24,500 nt of DNA from Candidatus Omnitrophota bacterium (GCA_030691585.1 JAUYEC010000015.1:1-24500); one strand, 5' to 3'. Shown: positions 1-8,387, numbered from the stretch's first letter. Translations and numbers: made by a program. Notes: generated by a model from the letters alone, not told the origin.

Positions 1-315
1 ATTGAGCGTTTCGGTATTCAGCTGGTGGGCTCGGTGAGGCACGCTGACGCGTTGATTATTACCGGGGCGATGAACAGGAAATCCGTGCCGCGGATGAAAA
101 AAATATATGAGCAAGCACCCAAGCCCTGTATCGTGGTGGCAGTGGGGCAGTGCGCTCTTTCGCGGCACATGTTCAGGTTCAGCTACAATGTCAGGGATTC
201 ATTGGACGCAATTCTTCCGGTGGATCTGTATATTCCCGGCTGCCCGCCGAAACCAGAGGCGATGATCGCAGGTATCGTAAAGCTGGTAAATAAGATAAGA
301 GAAGGGAAACGTTAA
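1..315 (+). CDS. Group 4 [NiFe] hydrogenase small subunit, NuoB/HycG-like (5' end missing)
   Basis: The reading frame is open from the first base, so this is the C-terminal ~104 residues of a NuoB/EchC/HycG-type subunit that carries the proximal [4Fe-4S] cluster next to the NiFe site. Visible signatures are the LIITGAMNRK stretch, the third cluster cysteine in VAVGQCALSR and the fourth in IPGCPPKPEA. The N-terminal CxxC pair would lie upstream of the window. It heads the visible part of an operon continuing with NuoC- and NuoD-like genes. The family is clear. The exact hydrogenase subgroup cannot be read from this fragment. Confidence 0.9.
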   Translation: MERFGIQLVGSVRHADALIITGAMNRKSVPRMKKIYEQAPKPCIVVAVGQCALSRHMFRFSYNVRDSLDAILPVDLYIPGCPPKPEAMIAGIVKLVNKIREGKR

Positions 316-321
316 TGTATT

Positions 322-352
322 TGTGGGGACAGCATATTATGCTGTCCCCACA
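322..352. repeat. 31-nt palindromic repeat, GACAGCATA subtype (copy 1)
   Basis: Two perfect 15-base arms (TGTGGGGACAGCATA and its complement) surround one central T. It sits in the short gap between the hydrogenase small-subunit and NuoC-like genes. The same architecture recurs at 6390, 7782, 7816, 11953, 11996 and, degenerate, 13682. There is no U-run after it, so it is not a typical intrinsic terminator. It could form a hairpin in the operon mRNA and affect stability or relative expression. Confidence 0.9.
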
Positions 353-376
353 GAATCTTTTGGGGCTGAATAATCT

Positions 377-805
377 ATGAACATAAGAGATAAGATCAAG
401 GAAAGGTTGGGCGCAAAGATAGTTGTCTGGGACGAAAGATCCACGCGCAGGATATATTTTACTATAAAAAAAGAGGACCTTATAGAGACGGTAGAGTTCA
501 TGTTCCGCCAGCTGGGCCTGCGTTTTTCTACGGCTACGGCGATCGATACGCCGCAGGGGTTTGAACTGCTCTATCATTTCAGTTGGGATCCGGCGGGTGA
601 ATTCTATACGGTTAAGGTGCTGCTTACGGATAAGAAACACCCGCGGGTTGACGCGATCACAAACATATTCCCGGGCGCGGAGTGGATGGAGCGCGAGATC
701 TGGGAATTGATGGGCATAGATTTTGCCGGCCACCCCAACCTCAAGCGCCTGCTTTTAGACGACGATTGGCCTAAAGAAGATTATCCGCTCAGGCAGAAAG
801 GATAG
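377..805 (+). CDS. Hydrogenase NuoC-like (30 kDa) subunit
   Basis: A 142-aa protein of the NuoC/EchD/HycE-N-terminal family, which joins the small and large hydrogenase subunits in the cytoplasmic arm. The C-terminal signature is clear: WMEREIWELMGIDF, then GHPNLKRLLLDDDW and YPLRQKG, matching the respiratory 30-kDa subunit signature. It is a separate gene and is not fused to the NuoD-like subunit as in E. coli HycE. It lies 11 bases upstream of the catalytic subunit gene, so it is surely in the same operon. The start codon follows a weak ribosome site (TGGGG), and no better start is visible. Confidence 0.92.
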   Translation: MNIRDKIKERLGAKIVVWDERSTRRIYFTIKKEDLIETVEFMFRQLGLRFSTATAIDTPQGFELLYHFSWDPAGEFYTVKVLLTDKKHPRVDAITNIFPGAEWMEREIWELMGIDFAGHPNLKRLLLDDDWPKEDYPLRQKG

Positions 806-816
806 ATAGGTTAGAT

Positions 817-2025
817 ATGTCGCATAGAGTTATTGTCCCCATAGGCCCGTATCATCCCCTTCAGGAAGAGCCGGAATTTTTTCAGCTTTACGTTGACGGC
901 GAAAATGTCGTGGACATTGATATTATTATCGGCTACAACCACCGCGGCATTGAGAAACTTTCTGAATCAAAGCATTTTGACCAGGTGCCCTATCTGGTGG
1001 AACGCATTTGCGGTATCTGTTCCTCAAGCCATCCTTATGCTTACGTCCTGGCTATGGAAGATATCCTGGGCGGCGAGATAAACATTGTGCCTGAGCGCGC
1101 GTTATATATCCGCACCATCATAGATGAACTGCAAAGGATACACAGCCATTTGTTATGGCTGGGCCTTGCCGGCCACTTTATCGGGTATAATACCGTCTGG
1201 ATGTGGGCCTGGAAATACCGCGAGCCGGTGCTGGATATGTTTGAAATGACCACGGGCAACCGCAATAATTACGCGATGTATAAGATCGGCGGCGTTCGGC
1301 GCGACATCAAAGACGAGGATATACCTGCGTTAAAAAAGATGCTCGATGAGCTGGCACCCGCGCTGGACCTCTTCCGCGGGGCACTAAGCGATGACCCGGT
1401 GATTAAGGCGAGGCTTAAAGGCGTGGGTACCTTAACTAAACAGCAGGCGATTGATTTTTGTCTCGTCGGTCCGACAGCCAGGGCATCGGGGGTCAACATT
1501 GACGTGCGCAGGGACGAGCCCTATGGTGTGTTTGACCGCCTGGATTGGAATGTGATCATAGAAATTGACGGCGACATTTATGCCAAGACCATGTGCAGGG
1601 TCCTGGAACTATACGAGAGTGCCAGTATTATCAGGCAGTGCCTGGATAAAATTCCCAAGGGGGAAATTGATGCCAATATTAAGGATATCCCCGCGGGAAA
1701 TGGCATCGGCAGAGTAGAAGCCCCGCGCGGAGAATGTTTCCATTACGTATTAAGCGACGGCACCAACCGTCCGGTCCGGCATAAGATCCGCGCCCCCAGT
1801 TTTATGAATGTGGCCTCCAACAAAGTTTCCTGCGTTGGCGGCACAATTTCCGACGCTACCATAACACTGGCCGCGGTGGATCCCTGTTATTGCTGTACAG
1901 AGAGAGTGGCTGTGCTGTCCGGCCCCGAAGATAAAAAAATAATGAACGGTTGGGATCTGATAAAGTTGTCCCAGGAAAAGACGGAGAAGCTAAAACGGGA
2001 GCTTAGCGATGGCAGACCTCAATAG
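817..2025 (+). CDS. Group 4 [NiFe] hydrogenase catalytic large subunit
   Basis: A 402-aa NuoD/EchE/HycE-C-terminal type protein. Both nickel-binding motifs are intact: RICGIC (Cys65, Cys68) and DPCYCC (Cys357, Cys360). It should therefore bind the NiFe site, unlike a Nuo49 subunit that has lost these cysteines. It is expected to evolve or oxidise H2 on the cytoplasmic side of the membrane. About 39 residues follow the DPCxxCTER motif, like the removable C-terminal tail of HycE-type subunits. A HycI-like protease is encoded at 13193-13663. The 3' end overlaps the PhoU-like gene by 17 bases, implying translational coupling. No formate or CO dehydrogenase gene is in view, so the electron donor is unknown beyond the ferredoxin-type subunit. 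Confidence 0.95.
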   Translation: MSHRVIVPIGPYHPLQEEPEFFQLYVDGENVVDIDIIIGYNHRGIEKLSESKHFDQVPYLVERICGICSSSHPYAYVLAMEDILGGEINIVPERALYIRTIIDELQRIHSHLLWLGLAGHFIGYNTVWMWAWKYREPVLDMFEMTTGNRNNYAMYKIGGVRRDIKDEDIPALKKMLDELAPALDLFRGALSDDPVIKARLKGVGTLTKQQAIDFCLVGPTARASGVNIDVRRDEPYGVFDRLDWNVIIEIDGDIYAKTMCRVLELYESASIIRQCLDKIPKGEIDANIKDIPAGNGIGRVEAPRGECFHYVLSDGTNRPVRHKIRAPSFMNVASNKVSCVGGTISDATITLAAVDPCYCCTERVAVLSGPEDKKIMNGWDLIKLSQEKTEKLKRELSDGRPQ

Positions 2026-2626
2026 CGCAAGGATAAAATTGGCGGCAATGGCAAAACTCGCCCTAAAGATGTGGCAGATGAGCTTCAAGGTTTTTATGGA
2101 GCATGACCTTGATCTCTTGGCCGAGACCTTAAAACTTGATGAGGGCCTGAACTCCGCGGAAAAAGAGATCACCGCTGACCTCGTGGCCTTCGGCCGCGCC
2201 GCAAACGAAGAGGAAAAAGCCCAGGCCATGGTCCTGGCCGATGTGGTCGGAGACCTGGAGTTGATCGGCGACTATTGCAAGGATATCCTGGAACGCGTTG
2301 AAATCAAAATAGAGGAGAAATTACTCTTTAGCGAAGAGGGGGTCAAGGAATACGAGGAACTCTTTCACAAGACGGAAAGCGCTTTGCGGGAAGTGGTCTT
2401 TGCCTTGGATAAGGGTTCTTTTGAAATGGTCCAGGAAGTCTTAAGGAGCCAGGAACACATTGACAGCCTGGTAGATATTTATCGCGCTAACCATAACCGC
2501 AGGATGCTTGATGGCGTCTGCAGCCCTTTTTCCTGTAATATGTTTTTAAATATGCTGGATTTTACCGCGGCGATATATTACCACACCAAGAAAATATCGC
2601 GTAATCTTTTAAAGTTGAAAAAATGA
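2009..2626 (+). CDS. PhoU-like helical domain protein embedded in the hydrogenase operon
   Basis: A 205-aa, highly charged, all-helical protein. Repeated heptad-like stretches (residues ~10-90 and ~110-200) and segments such as LADVVGDLELIGDYCKDI match the PhoU-type domain found in PhoU and at the C terminus of Na/Pi cotransporters. It overlaps the large-subunit gene by 17 bases and the next antiporter gene by 4 bases, so it is locked inside the hydrogenase operon. No membrane segment or cysteine cluster is seen. PhoU domains bind metal clusters and regulate transporters. A regulatory or assembly role for the neighbouring ion-translocating subunits is my inference only. Confidence 0.7.
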   Translation: MADLNSARIKLAAMAKLALKMWQMSFKVFMEHDLDLLAETLKLDEGLNSAEKEITADLVAFGRAANEEEKAQAMVLADVVGDLELIGDYCKDILERVEIKIEEKLLFSEEGVKEYEELFHKTESALREVVFALDKGSFEMVQEVLRSQEHIDSLVDIYRANHNRRMLDGVCSPFSCNMFLNMLDFTAAIYYHTKKISRNLLKLKK

Positions 2627-4017
2627 ACCCTTTATTTTTAATACTGATCATACCTTTTATCGGAGCGCTGGCAGCGCTGGTTCTGCCTAAAAAAATGCGG
2701 CCCTATATTTTGACCGGGGTGCTTGCGCTGGAATCAGGCCTGGCGGTAAGCCTTAGCCGCGGCATGAGCACAGGCCGGCAGGTTTCCATCCAGATGGATT
2801 TCAGCCGCTGGCTGGATATATCTTTTTCCGCCGACGGCTTAAGCACGTTTGTCGCGCTGGTCTTTTCTTTTTGCGGTTTACTGATCTGTTTGTTTTCGCT
2901 TACCCAGGCGCAGGAGCTGCTGGAGAAAAAACATTTTTACGCCTGGATGTCGCTGTTTTGCGGGGCGGTTGTAGCCGCGTTATTTTCCGCGAACCTGATA
3001 CTGTTGTTTTTCTTCCTGGAGATCGCCGCACTTTGCGTTTTAATCGAGGCCGGAGTTTATGGCCAGGAAGAACTGAAATTTAAAATAAAGAATCTCTTTG
3101 TTTCCTATTTTAGCTTGATCTTGATCGTGATCAGCCTGGTTTATATTTATTCCAATAACTCTACCCTGCAATTGGGCCTTCTTGCCGCAAGGCCCCTGAA
3201 CATATTTATCGCCTTCTTGTTATGCCTGGCATTATTATTGAAGACGGCTCAAGCCGCGTATTTATCCGCTCGCGGATTGGCCTGGCAAGCCGCTTTGCCG
3301 CAAGCCGTATTTTTGGGCACCGGTGTGATGACTTGCTTGAGCGCTTATATTTTTGCCAGGGTGTTCCTGATGACTTTCAGCGATCCGGCGTTATTTTTTG
3401 AAATTACCGCCTGTGCCGGTGTAGTACTTTTGTTTAGCGGAGCGGCTTTTGCCTGGCTTGCCCGTGATATCAAAAAAATAATCTTTTTTTGCGCCTTTAG
3501 CCAGTTCGGATACATCCTGTTATCATTATCCAGCCGCAGCGATGTTTCGTTTCGCTCGGCCCTGGTATATCTTGCCGCGCAAGCGCTTGCCTTAAGCGGG
3601 TTATTTTTGTGCGTTGACCGGGTCATCCAAAGAACAGGCAAAAAGAATGCCGACGAGCTGGGGGGGCTTATCAAGTACATGCCTTATACGGCGGCGGGTT
3701 TTTTAATATGTGCCTTTTCTATCGTTGGTATTCCGCCTTTCTTAGGGTTTTGGCCTAAATTAATGAATGTGATGGCCTCGGTCCAGGAAGGGCATATTGC
3801 TCTTGAGGCCATGGCCGTAGCCGGTGCGCTGTTTACCTTATTTTATCTGGTGCGCCTGTTTAACAAAGTTTTTCTCGGAGAGGCGGCCGCCTGTATCTGG
3901 CAGGACAGGCCGAATTTCGCCGATATTATAGTTTTGTTTATTGCGGGGTTGATTCTGGTGTTAGGTTTGCTACCCGGCATGTCCTTTGGTTTCCTGCGCA
4001 TATTTATTAAAATATGA
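2623..4017 (+). CDS. Hydrogenase membrane subunit, NuoN/MrpD-like ion-translocating protein
   Basis: A 464-aa, strongly hydrophobic protein with about 14 predicted membrane helices, of the proton-conducting transporter family (NuoL/M/N, MrpA/D, HyfB/D/F). The internal sequence ARDIKKIIFFCAFSQFGYIL matches the conserved segment around the broken helix (usually DxKKxxAYSSxxxxG). It has 4-base overlaps (ATGA type) with both the PhoU-like gene and the following antiporter-like gene. It probably moves H+ or Na+ when the hydrogenase turns over. Which ion cannot be said from this sequence. Confidence 0.88.
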   Translation: MNPLFLILIIPFIGALAALVLPKKMRPYILTGVLALESGLAVSLSRGMSTGRQVSIQMDFSRWLDISFSADGLSTFVALVFSFCGLLICLFSLTQAQELLEKKHFYAWMSLFCGAVVAALFSANLILLFFFLEIAALCVLIEAGVYGQEELKFKIKNLFVSYFSLILIVISLVYIYSNNSTLQLGLLAARPLNIFIAFLLCLALLLKTAQAAYLSARGLAWQAALPQAVFLGTGVMTCLSAYIFARVFLMTFSDPALFFEITACAGVVLLFSGAAFAWLARDIKKIIFFCAFSQFGYILLSLSSRSDVSFRSALVYLAAQALALSGLFLCVDRVIQRTGKKNADELGGLIKYMPYTAAGFLICAFSIVGIPPFLGFWPKLMNVMASVQEGHIALEAMAVAGALFTLFYLVRLFNKVFLGEAAACIWQDRPNFADIIVLFIAGLILVLGLLPGMSFGFLRIFIKI

Positions 4018-5846
4018 AATCCTGCTTATTCTTATTATTTATTCTTCCTATGCTTACCGCGGCAGCGCTTTTATTGATAAAGCGAGCCGGCATAAGACAT
4101 AAGACCGCTCTTGCGGCGTTACTTGCGGCGTTTGTTTGTTCCGTCTTTATCTGCGCCAGGCTTCCGGCGGCGGCTGCGATAAAGGTCTTTGTTGACTACA
4201 GCGCCATCCTTGGGGCAAATCGGCTCTCCGGTTTCATTCTGGTCCTGATAAATCTCTTCGGTTTTTTAATCGCTTTATATTCCACGGCGTCTGCGCGGGT
4301 TAAATCCAGCCGGGTTTATTTTTCTTATCTTTTGGCGCTGGTGGCTTTTTCCAATCTTGTGGCACTTTCCGCGGATTTTATCACCATGGTTTTTTCCTGG
4401 GGGGCCACGCTGGCTTTGTTATACGCTCTTCTGGGCGCTGGCCGTAGTGCCGGCAAGGCGCTTTCTATCGTCGGATTCGGAAATTTCAGTTTTCTTCTCG
4501 GCGCGGCACTATATATATATTCCAGTGGCTCGGCGATTATGCCTGAAGGCCTTGGCCTTGCCCTGGACAAGCCGCTAAATTGGGCGAGTTTCATCCTGAT
4601 GCTTGCCGGAGCTTTTGCCAAGGCCGGATGCATGCCTTTGCATACCTGGGTGCCGGATGTGGCACAGGAGGCGCCTATCCCATCAATGGCGATTCTGCCG
4701 GCATCCCTGGATAAATTACTCGGAATATATTTACTGGCCAGGGTCTGCACGGATTTCTTTGTGCTTAATGATTTCGCCCTGGGGTTACTTTTGGCATCCG
4801 GCAGCATTACCATTGTTGTGGCGGGGATGATGGCTTTAGTCCAGCACGACCTGAGGCGGCTCCTTGCATTTTACAGCATCAGCCAGGCCGGTTATATGGT
4901 GCTGGGGTTCGGCACAGGTACCGCTATCGGTGTGGCAGCCGGGCTATTTCATATGCTCAACAATACCTTGTACAAAAGCGGATTGTTTCTTTCAGGCGGG
5001 GCAGTAGCAGAGAGAAAAAATACTTTTGATCTTGATAAGCTCGGGGGCCTGGCAAAGTTTATGCCGCTGGTTTTCTGCTGCGCGTTGATTTTTTCTTTAT
5101 CCATCTCAGGGATACCGCCTTTTAACGGTTTTGTTTCAAAATGGCTGCTTTATTCGTCGGTATTGGCCGGTTTTTCCAGTGCGCAGGGCCTGCTGCTGCG
5201 ATTGATCTTCATATTTGCTTTGACAGCGGCAATGTTCGGTAGCATTCTAACACTGGCCAGTTTCACCAAGGTTATCTACTGCGTTTTTCTGGGGCAGGAC
5301 AACAGCAAAGGCACACATACGGTTGAGGATGCGCCGTGGAGCATGAAATTGCCCCTGGTTGTCTTAAGCGGGTTTTGCGTATTGCTGGGGCTTGTGCCGA
5401 ACCTGTTTCTCAAGGGGGTCTTTGAGCCGTGGATGGGCCGCCAAATCAGTTTTATCACCGGCTGGGGTTCTGTTGCCGCTTTAATGGTTTTGAGCCTGGC
5501 GTTATTCATTGGTTTTATCGTGCTGCGCATCCAAAGTAAAAAAAATCTGCGCCGAGATTCTAGTTTTATGGGCGGTGAGCCGCCGGATTACGGCCCGGGC
5601 TTCCCGGGCACGGAATTCTACAAGTCCGTTGAACAGGGTTTCTGGCTGAAGAAATTTTATCGTCTCGTTAGTTTTGAGGGGCTGGATTTTTATAACCTGG
5701 TGAATATATTTTTTAAAATATGCGCCTATATCGTAAAGGGGATCGTAGTAGCACTCGTCTTCCCGCTGGATCTGGCCGCGGGAGCGCTGGCGCTACTATT
5801 AAAGAAAAATGTTCGGCATAAGAATACCGTATCCAAAACTGCGTGA
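4014..5846 (+). CDS. Hydrogenase membrane subunit, NuoL/MrpA-like ion-translocating protein
   Basis: A 610-aa polytopic membrane protein of the proton-conducting transporter family. Diagnostic segments are AGCMPLHTWVPDVAQEAPIP (the HTWLPDAHxxAPxP-type loop), HDLRRLLAFYSISQAGYM and GLFHMLNNTLYKSGLFL. The C-terminal extension of roughly 130 residues adds hydrophobic stretches and a polar loop, somewhat like the long tail of NuoL or HyfB. It is the second antiporter-like subunit of the operon and overlaps the ferredoxin-subunit gene by 38 bases. With the subunit at 2623 it would form the ion-pumping arm. Confidence 0.9.
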   Translation: MKSCLFLLFILPMLTAAALLLIKRAGIRHKTALAALLAAFVCSVFICARLPAAAAIKVFVDYSAILGANRLSGFILVLINLFGFLIALYSTASARVKSSRVYFSYLLALVAFSNLVALSADFITMVFSWGATLALLYALLGAGRSAGKALSIVGFGNFSFLLGAALYIYSSGSAIMPEGLGLALDKPLNWASFILMLAGAFAKAGCMPLHTWVPDVAQEAPIPSMAILPASLDKLLGIYLLARVCTDFFVLNDFALGLLLASGSITIVVAGMMALVQHDLRRLLAFYSISQAGYMVLGFGTGTAIGVAAGLFHMLNNTLYKSGLFLSGGAVAERKNTFDLDKLGGLAKFMPLVFCCALIFSLSISGIPPFNGFVSKWLLYSSVLAGFSSAQGLLLRLIFIFALTAAMFGSILTLASFTKVIYCVFLGQDNSKGTHTVEDAPWSMKLPLVVLSGFCVLLGLVPNLFLKGVFEPWMGRQISFITGWGSVAALMVLSLALFIGFIVLRIQSKKNLRRDSSFMGGEPPDYGPGFPGTEFYKSVEQGFWLKKFYRLVSFEGLDFYNLVNIFFKICAYIVKGIVVALVFPLDLAAGALALLLKKNVRHKNTVSKTA

Positions 5847-6498
5847 ATTAAAAGAGGCTCTGACTTCGCTGTTTAGCAAGCCTTATACGACCCGTTTCCC
5901 TTATAAGGAGCATAAGCCGTATGAGCGTTTCCGCGGCCGGCCGTATTTTTACGAAGAGGACTGTACCGGATGCGCTGCCTGCGCGCAGGTCTGCCCCACG
6001 GGCGCCATAGAGTTTACAGACCAGGCCAAAGGCGGAATTGCCAAAAGAACGCTGACTATCCACTGGGATATCTGTATATTCTGCGGCCTCTGCCAGGCTA
6101 GCTGCCTGACTGGTAAAGGAATCATGCTTTCGCGGGAATTTGACCTGGCCGTTACTGAAAACAGGGAAGCCCTCAGGCAGGCAATAGAAAAAGAGCTTGT
6201 CCTCTGTGAGTGCTGCGGGGAGCCCGTTGCACCCTATGACCAGTTCGTCTGGGTCGCCGCCAAACTCGGGCCGCTTTGCTTTTCCAATTCTTCACTTTTA
6301 CTTTTTTATCTCAAGGCATTGAATCTCTCGTTCCAGCAAGGCCCTCCGCCGTCCGCCTGCGCAGGGGCGGGTTTGTCCCGTCAATGTCCTGTAGGGATAG
6401 GTTTGAAACCTGTCCCTACAGTAAGTGAACCACAGCGCGCAGACCGCATAAAGATCATCTGTCCGTCCTGCCGCCGCCAGGCAGTACTGAAATCATAA
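5809..6498 (+). CDS. Hydrogenase ferredoxin-like subunit, two [4Fe-4S] (NuoI/HycF-like)
   Basis: A 229-aa polyferredoxin subunit. Two clusters are visible: CTGCAACAQVCP (Cys52/55/58/62) and CIFCGLCQASC (Cys89/92/95/99). It would relay electrons to the NiFe subunit pair. Further CxxC-type pairs (CECC at 133-136 and CPSC at 218-221) suggest a C-terminal metal knuckle as in HycF-like proteins. Residues ~183-205 are encoded by palindromic repeat DNA (6390-6420 plus a decayed neighbour), giving the low-complexity stretch CPVGIGLKPVPT between the body and the last CPSC. The frame is kept. The start at 5809 lies inside the preceding gene but gives the usual N terminus (about 45 residues before the first cluster). 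Confidence 0.9.
   Translation: MFGIRIPYPKLRELKEALTSLFSKPYTTRFPYKEHKPYERFRGRPYFYEEDCTGCAACAQVCPTGAIEFTDQAKGGIAKRTLTIHWDICIFCGLCQASCLTGKGIMLSREFDLAVTENREALRQAIEKELVLCECCGEPVAPYDQFVWVAAKLGPLCFSNSSLLLFYLKALNLSFQQGPPPSACAGAGLSRQCPVGIGLKPVPTVSEPQRADRIKIICPSCRRQAVLKS
6390..6420. repeat. 31-nt palindromic repeat inserted in a coding sequence (copy 2)
   Basis: The arms TGTAGGGATAGGTTT and AAACCTGTCCCTACA surround a central G, with one T-G wobble. It lies inside the ferredoxin-subunit gene and is read in frame. The bases just upstream (about 6353-6380, GTCCGCCTGCGCAGG then GGGCGGGTTTG) look like a second, decayed repeat. The same 31-nt layout occurs in four intergenic spacers of the window. Confidence 0.88.
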
Positions 6499-6503
6499 AA
6501 TAA

Positions 6504-7700
6504 ATGTTTTCCTCGCTTAAAGTAAGAGACTTCAGGATATACTGGCTGGGGATGCTGGTGTCCCTGGTCGGCAGCTGGATACAGATCACCGCGCAAAGCT
6601 GGCTGATCTTTAGGCTTACGCATTCGGCTTTCCTGCTGGGTTTCGTCGGATTCTTGAGTTCCATCCCGGTCTTTTTCCTCGCTTTGTTCGGCGGGCTCCT
6701 CGCCGATAGAAAAAATAAAAAAAATATCCTGATCTGGACCCAGACCGCGTTTATGATCCTGGCATTTATCCTGGCGGTATTGACCCAGCTGAAATTGATC
6801 ACGCCCGTACAAATCATGCTCATCGCTTTCTTAAACGGCATAGTGATGGCCTTTGACGCGCCCAGCCGCCAGGCAGTGGTGGCCGAATTAGTGGACAGCC
6901 GGCATCTGATGAACGCCATAGCGCTTAATTCGGCGGCATTTAATTCCGCGCGCATGATCGGCCCGGCTTTGGCCGGTGTGTTGGTCGCGATAGTAGGGAT
7001 GAGCGGATGTTTTTATATAAACGGGATAAGTTTCCTGGCGGTGATCGCCGCACTGCTGGTAATAAATCTGACAGCCTTGCCTGCAAACGTGCCATCCGGC
7101 CGCGCCTTTAAAGACCTGCACGAAGCAGTTATTTTTATAAAGAATAACCGCGCGCTGTTTCTATTGATCATCCAGGTTTGCATAGTCAGCCTTTTCGGCG
7201 TATCTTACGTGGTTCTTATGCCGATATTTGCCGATAATATTCTGCATGTCGGGGTCAAGGGCCTGGGGTTCTTGACCGGCGCAAGCGGAGCGGGCGCTCT
7301 AAGTGGTGCGCTGATTTTGGCGCGGCTGGGAGATTTTAAATATAAAGGCAGGCTGCTAGTTTTTTCCTCCATAGCCTTTTCGCTTTCTCTGATCGTATTC
7401 GGCATGTCAAAGATGTATTGGCTTTCTCTTGCTGTTTTGTTTTTCACCGGCGGCTTTAGTGTTCTGGCCCTGGCTCTGAGCAACACCCTTTTGCAGATCA
7501 AGGTTCCTCATGCGCTGCGCGGCAGGTTGATGAGTTTTTTCTTGCTCACCTTTGCCGGGGTCATGCCTTTCGGCAACCTGATCGCAGGCTCCGTTGCCCA
7601 AGCCTGGGGCGCTGCCTTTGTGGTCACGGCAAGCGGCGTTGTCTGCGCGACGATCTTTATTATTATAAATACAATCTACACGGATATATGGGATATTTAG
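6504..7700 (+). CDS. MFS transporter, EntS/MFS_3-like exporter
   Basis: A 398-aa protein with about 12 membrane helices. The N terminus (FRIYWLGMLVSLVGSWIQ, then a GGLLADRKNKKNIL loop between helices 2 and 3) is typical of the enterobactin-exporter-like MFS_3 group. The DAPSRQAVVAELV segment is another hallmark of this family. Substrates in this group range widely (siderophores, macrolides and others), so none is proposed. It starts 5 bases after the hydrogenase ferredoxin gene and may be read through from that operon, but shows no functional link to it. Confidence 0.85.
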   Translation: MFSSLKVRDFRIYWLGMLVSLVGSWIQITAQSWLIFRLTHSAFLLGFVGFLSSIPVFFLALFGGLLADRKNKKNILIWTQTAFMILAFILAVLTQLKLITPVQIMLIAFLNGIVMAFDAPSRQAVVAELVDSRHLMNAIALNSAAFNSARMIGPALAGVLVAIVGMSGCFYINGISFLAVIAALLVINLTALPANVPSGRAFKDLHEAVIFIKNNRALFLLIIQVCIVSLFGVSYVVLMPIFADNILHVGVKGLGFLTGASGAGALSGALILARLGDFKYKGRLLVFSSIAFSLSLIVFGMSKMYWLSLAVLFFTGGFSVLALALSNTLLQIKVPHALRGRLMSFFLLTFAGVMPFGNLIAGSVAQAWGAAFVVTASGVVCATIFIIINTIYTDIWDI

Positions 7701-7730
7701 TGGTCTTTTTACACGCAAAGCGTTTTTTGA

Positions 7731-7758
7731 TTGATTTTTTAAAAGGTTTTGTTACAAT
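7731..7758 (+). promoter_or_regulatory. Sigma70-type promoter candidate for the peptidoglycan-binding lipoprotein
   Basis: TTGATT at 7731-7736 and TACAAT at 7753-7758 are 16 bases apart. The resulting 5' UTR of ~110 bases would contain both palindromic repeats (7782 and 7816). The short ACGC-AAA-GCGT stem followed by T's just upstream (7713-7728) may weakly end transcription of the MFS gene. Confidence 0.5.
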
Positions 7759-7781
7759 ATATGAAAATAAACATGTTTTTT

Positions 7782-7812
7782 TGTAGGGACAGAATAGTAT
7801 TCTGTCCCACGG
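7782..7812. repeat. 31-nt palindromic repeat, GACAGAATA subtype (copy 3, one end decayed)
   Basis: The left arm TGTAGGGACAGAATA pairs with TATTCTGTCCC over the inner 11 bases. The outermost four bases of the right arm no longer match. It lies 3 bases before a second, perfect copy, so two subtypes sit in tandem. Confidence 0.8.
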
Positions 7813-7815
7813 ATT

Positions 7816-7846
7816 TGTAGGGGCGGGTTTAAAACCCGCCCCTACA
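7816..7846. repeat. 31-nt palindromic repeat, GGGCGGGTTT subtype (copy 4)
   Basis: Perfect 15-base arms (TGTAGGGGCGGGTTT and its complement) around a central A, in the probable 5' UTR of the lipoprotein gene, 17 bases upstream of its AAGGAG ribosome site. Confidence 0.9.
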
Positions 7847-7873
7847 GTACATCGGTAAGAAAGGAGAGCGGCG

Positions 7874-8344
7874 ATGAAGAAGTATGTGCTGATGGCGGTG
7901 GTGGTCATGGGGGTTTTCAGTTTTTTTATGTTCGGTTGCGCCAAAAAAGATTCCGGCGTTGATGAGTATCAGGAGGCGATGTCCTTAGATGCCCTGGGGG
8001 GCCCAAGTGTGACGGCGCAGGCGCAAAACACAAAGGTAAGTGAGCCTAAGACTCTTTCATTGATGCAGGCGTCACCGGTTAATGCTTCGGTAAAATTGGA
8101 AGCGATGCCACCCGACGGCCCATATAAGCCCAGCATTCGCGATATCCAGACAGCGCTTAAGAACGCGGGTTACTACATAGGCGAGGTTGATGGCAAAACC
8201 GGCAAAATGACCAAGAAGGCAATAGAGGATTTTCAGAGTGCCAATAGCCTGGAAGCCGACGGCAAAGTCGGGCCCAAGACCTGGGCTGTTTTGAGCACGC
8301 AATTAAATCCTCCGGCTGCGGACTCGGCAAGCAAGAAAAGGTAG
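7874..8344 (+). CDS. Lipoprotein with C-terminal peptidoglycan-binding domain
   Basis: A 156-aa protein. The N-terminal signal peptide ends in a lipobox (FMFGC, Cys22), so it is predicted to be lipid-anchored on the periplasmic side. A flexible Ala/Ser/Pro-rich linker occupies residues ~25-85. Residues ~90-140 match the PG_binding_1 fold: IRDIQTALKNAGYYIGEVDG, then TGKMTKKAIEDFQ and DGKVGPKTW. It probably tethers membrane to cell wall. It is preceded by a good ribosome site (AAGGAG, 7861-7866). No enzymatic domain is present, so hydrolysis of peptidoglycan is not predicted. Confidence 0.88.
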   Translation: MKKYVLMAVVVMGVFSFFMFGCAKKDSGVDEYQEAMSLDALGGPSVTAQAQNTKVSEPKTLSLMQASPVNASVKLEAMPPDGPYKPSIRDIQTALKNAGYYIGEVDGKTGKMTKKAIEDFQSANSLEADGKVGPKTWAVLSTQLNPPAADSASKKR

Positions 8345-8349
8345 ACGGC

Positions 8350-8378
8350 TTGAAAAAAGGCCGGATTTGTTGTATACT
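8350..8378 (+). promoter_or_regulatory. Promoter of the riboswitch leader
   Basis: TTGAAA (8350-8355) and TATACT (8373-8378) with an ideal 17-base spacer. Transcription would start near 8385, exactly where the structured leader begins. Confidence 0.65.
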
Positions 8379-8387
8379 TTAATTAGC

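Noticed and set aside
191..733. 180-aa minus-strand ORF
   Set aside because: It lies opposite two clear hydrogenase genes; its sequence has no family look and it crosses the palindromic repeat.
4325..4813. 162-aa minus-strand ORF
   Set aside because: Antisense shadow of the NuoL-like gene, whose frame carries all the conserved motifs.
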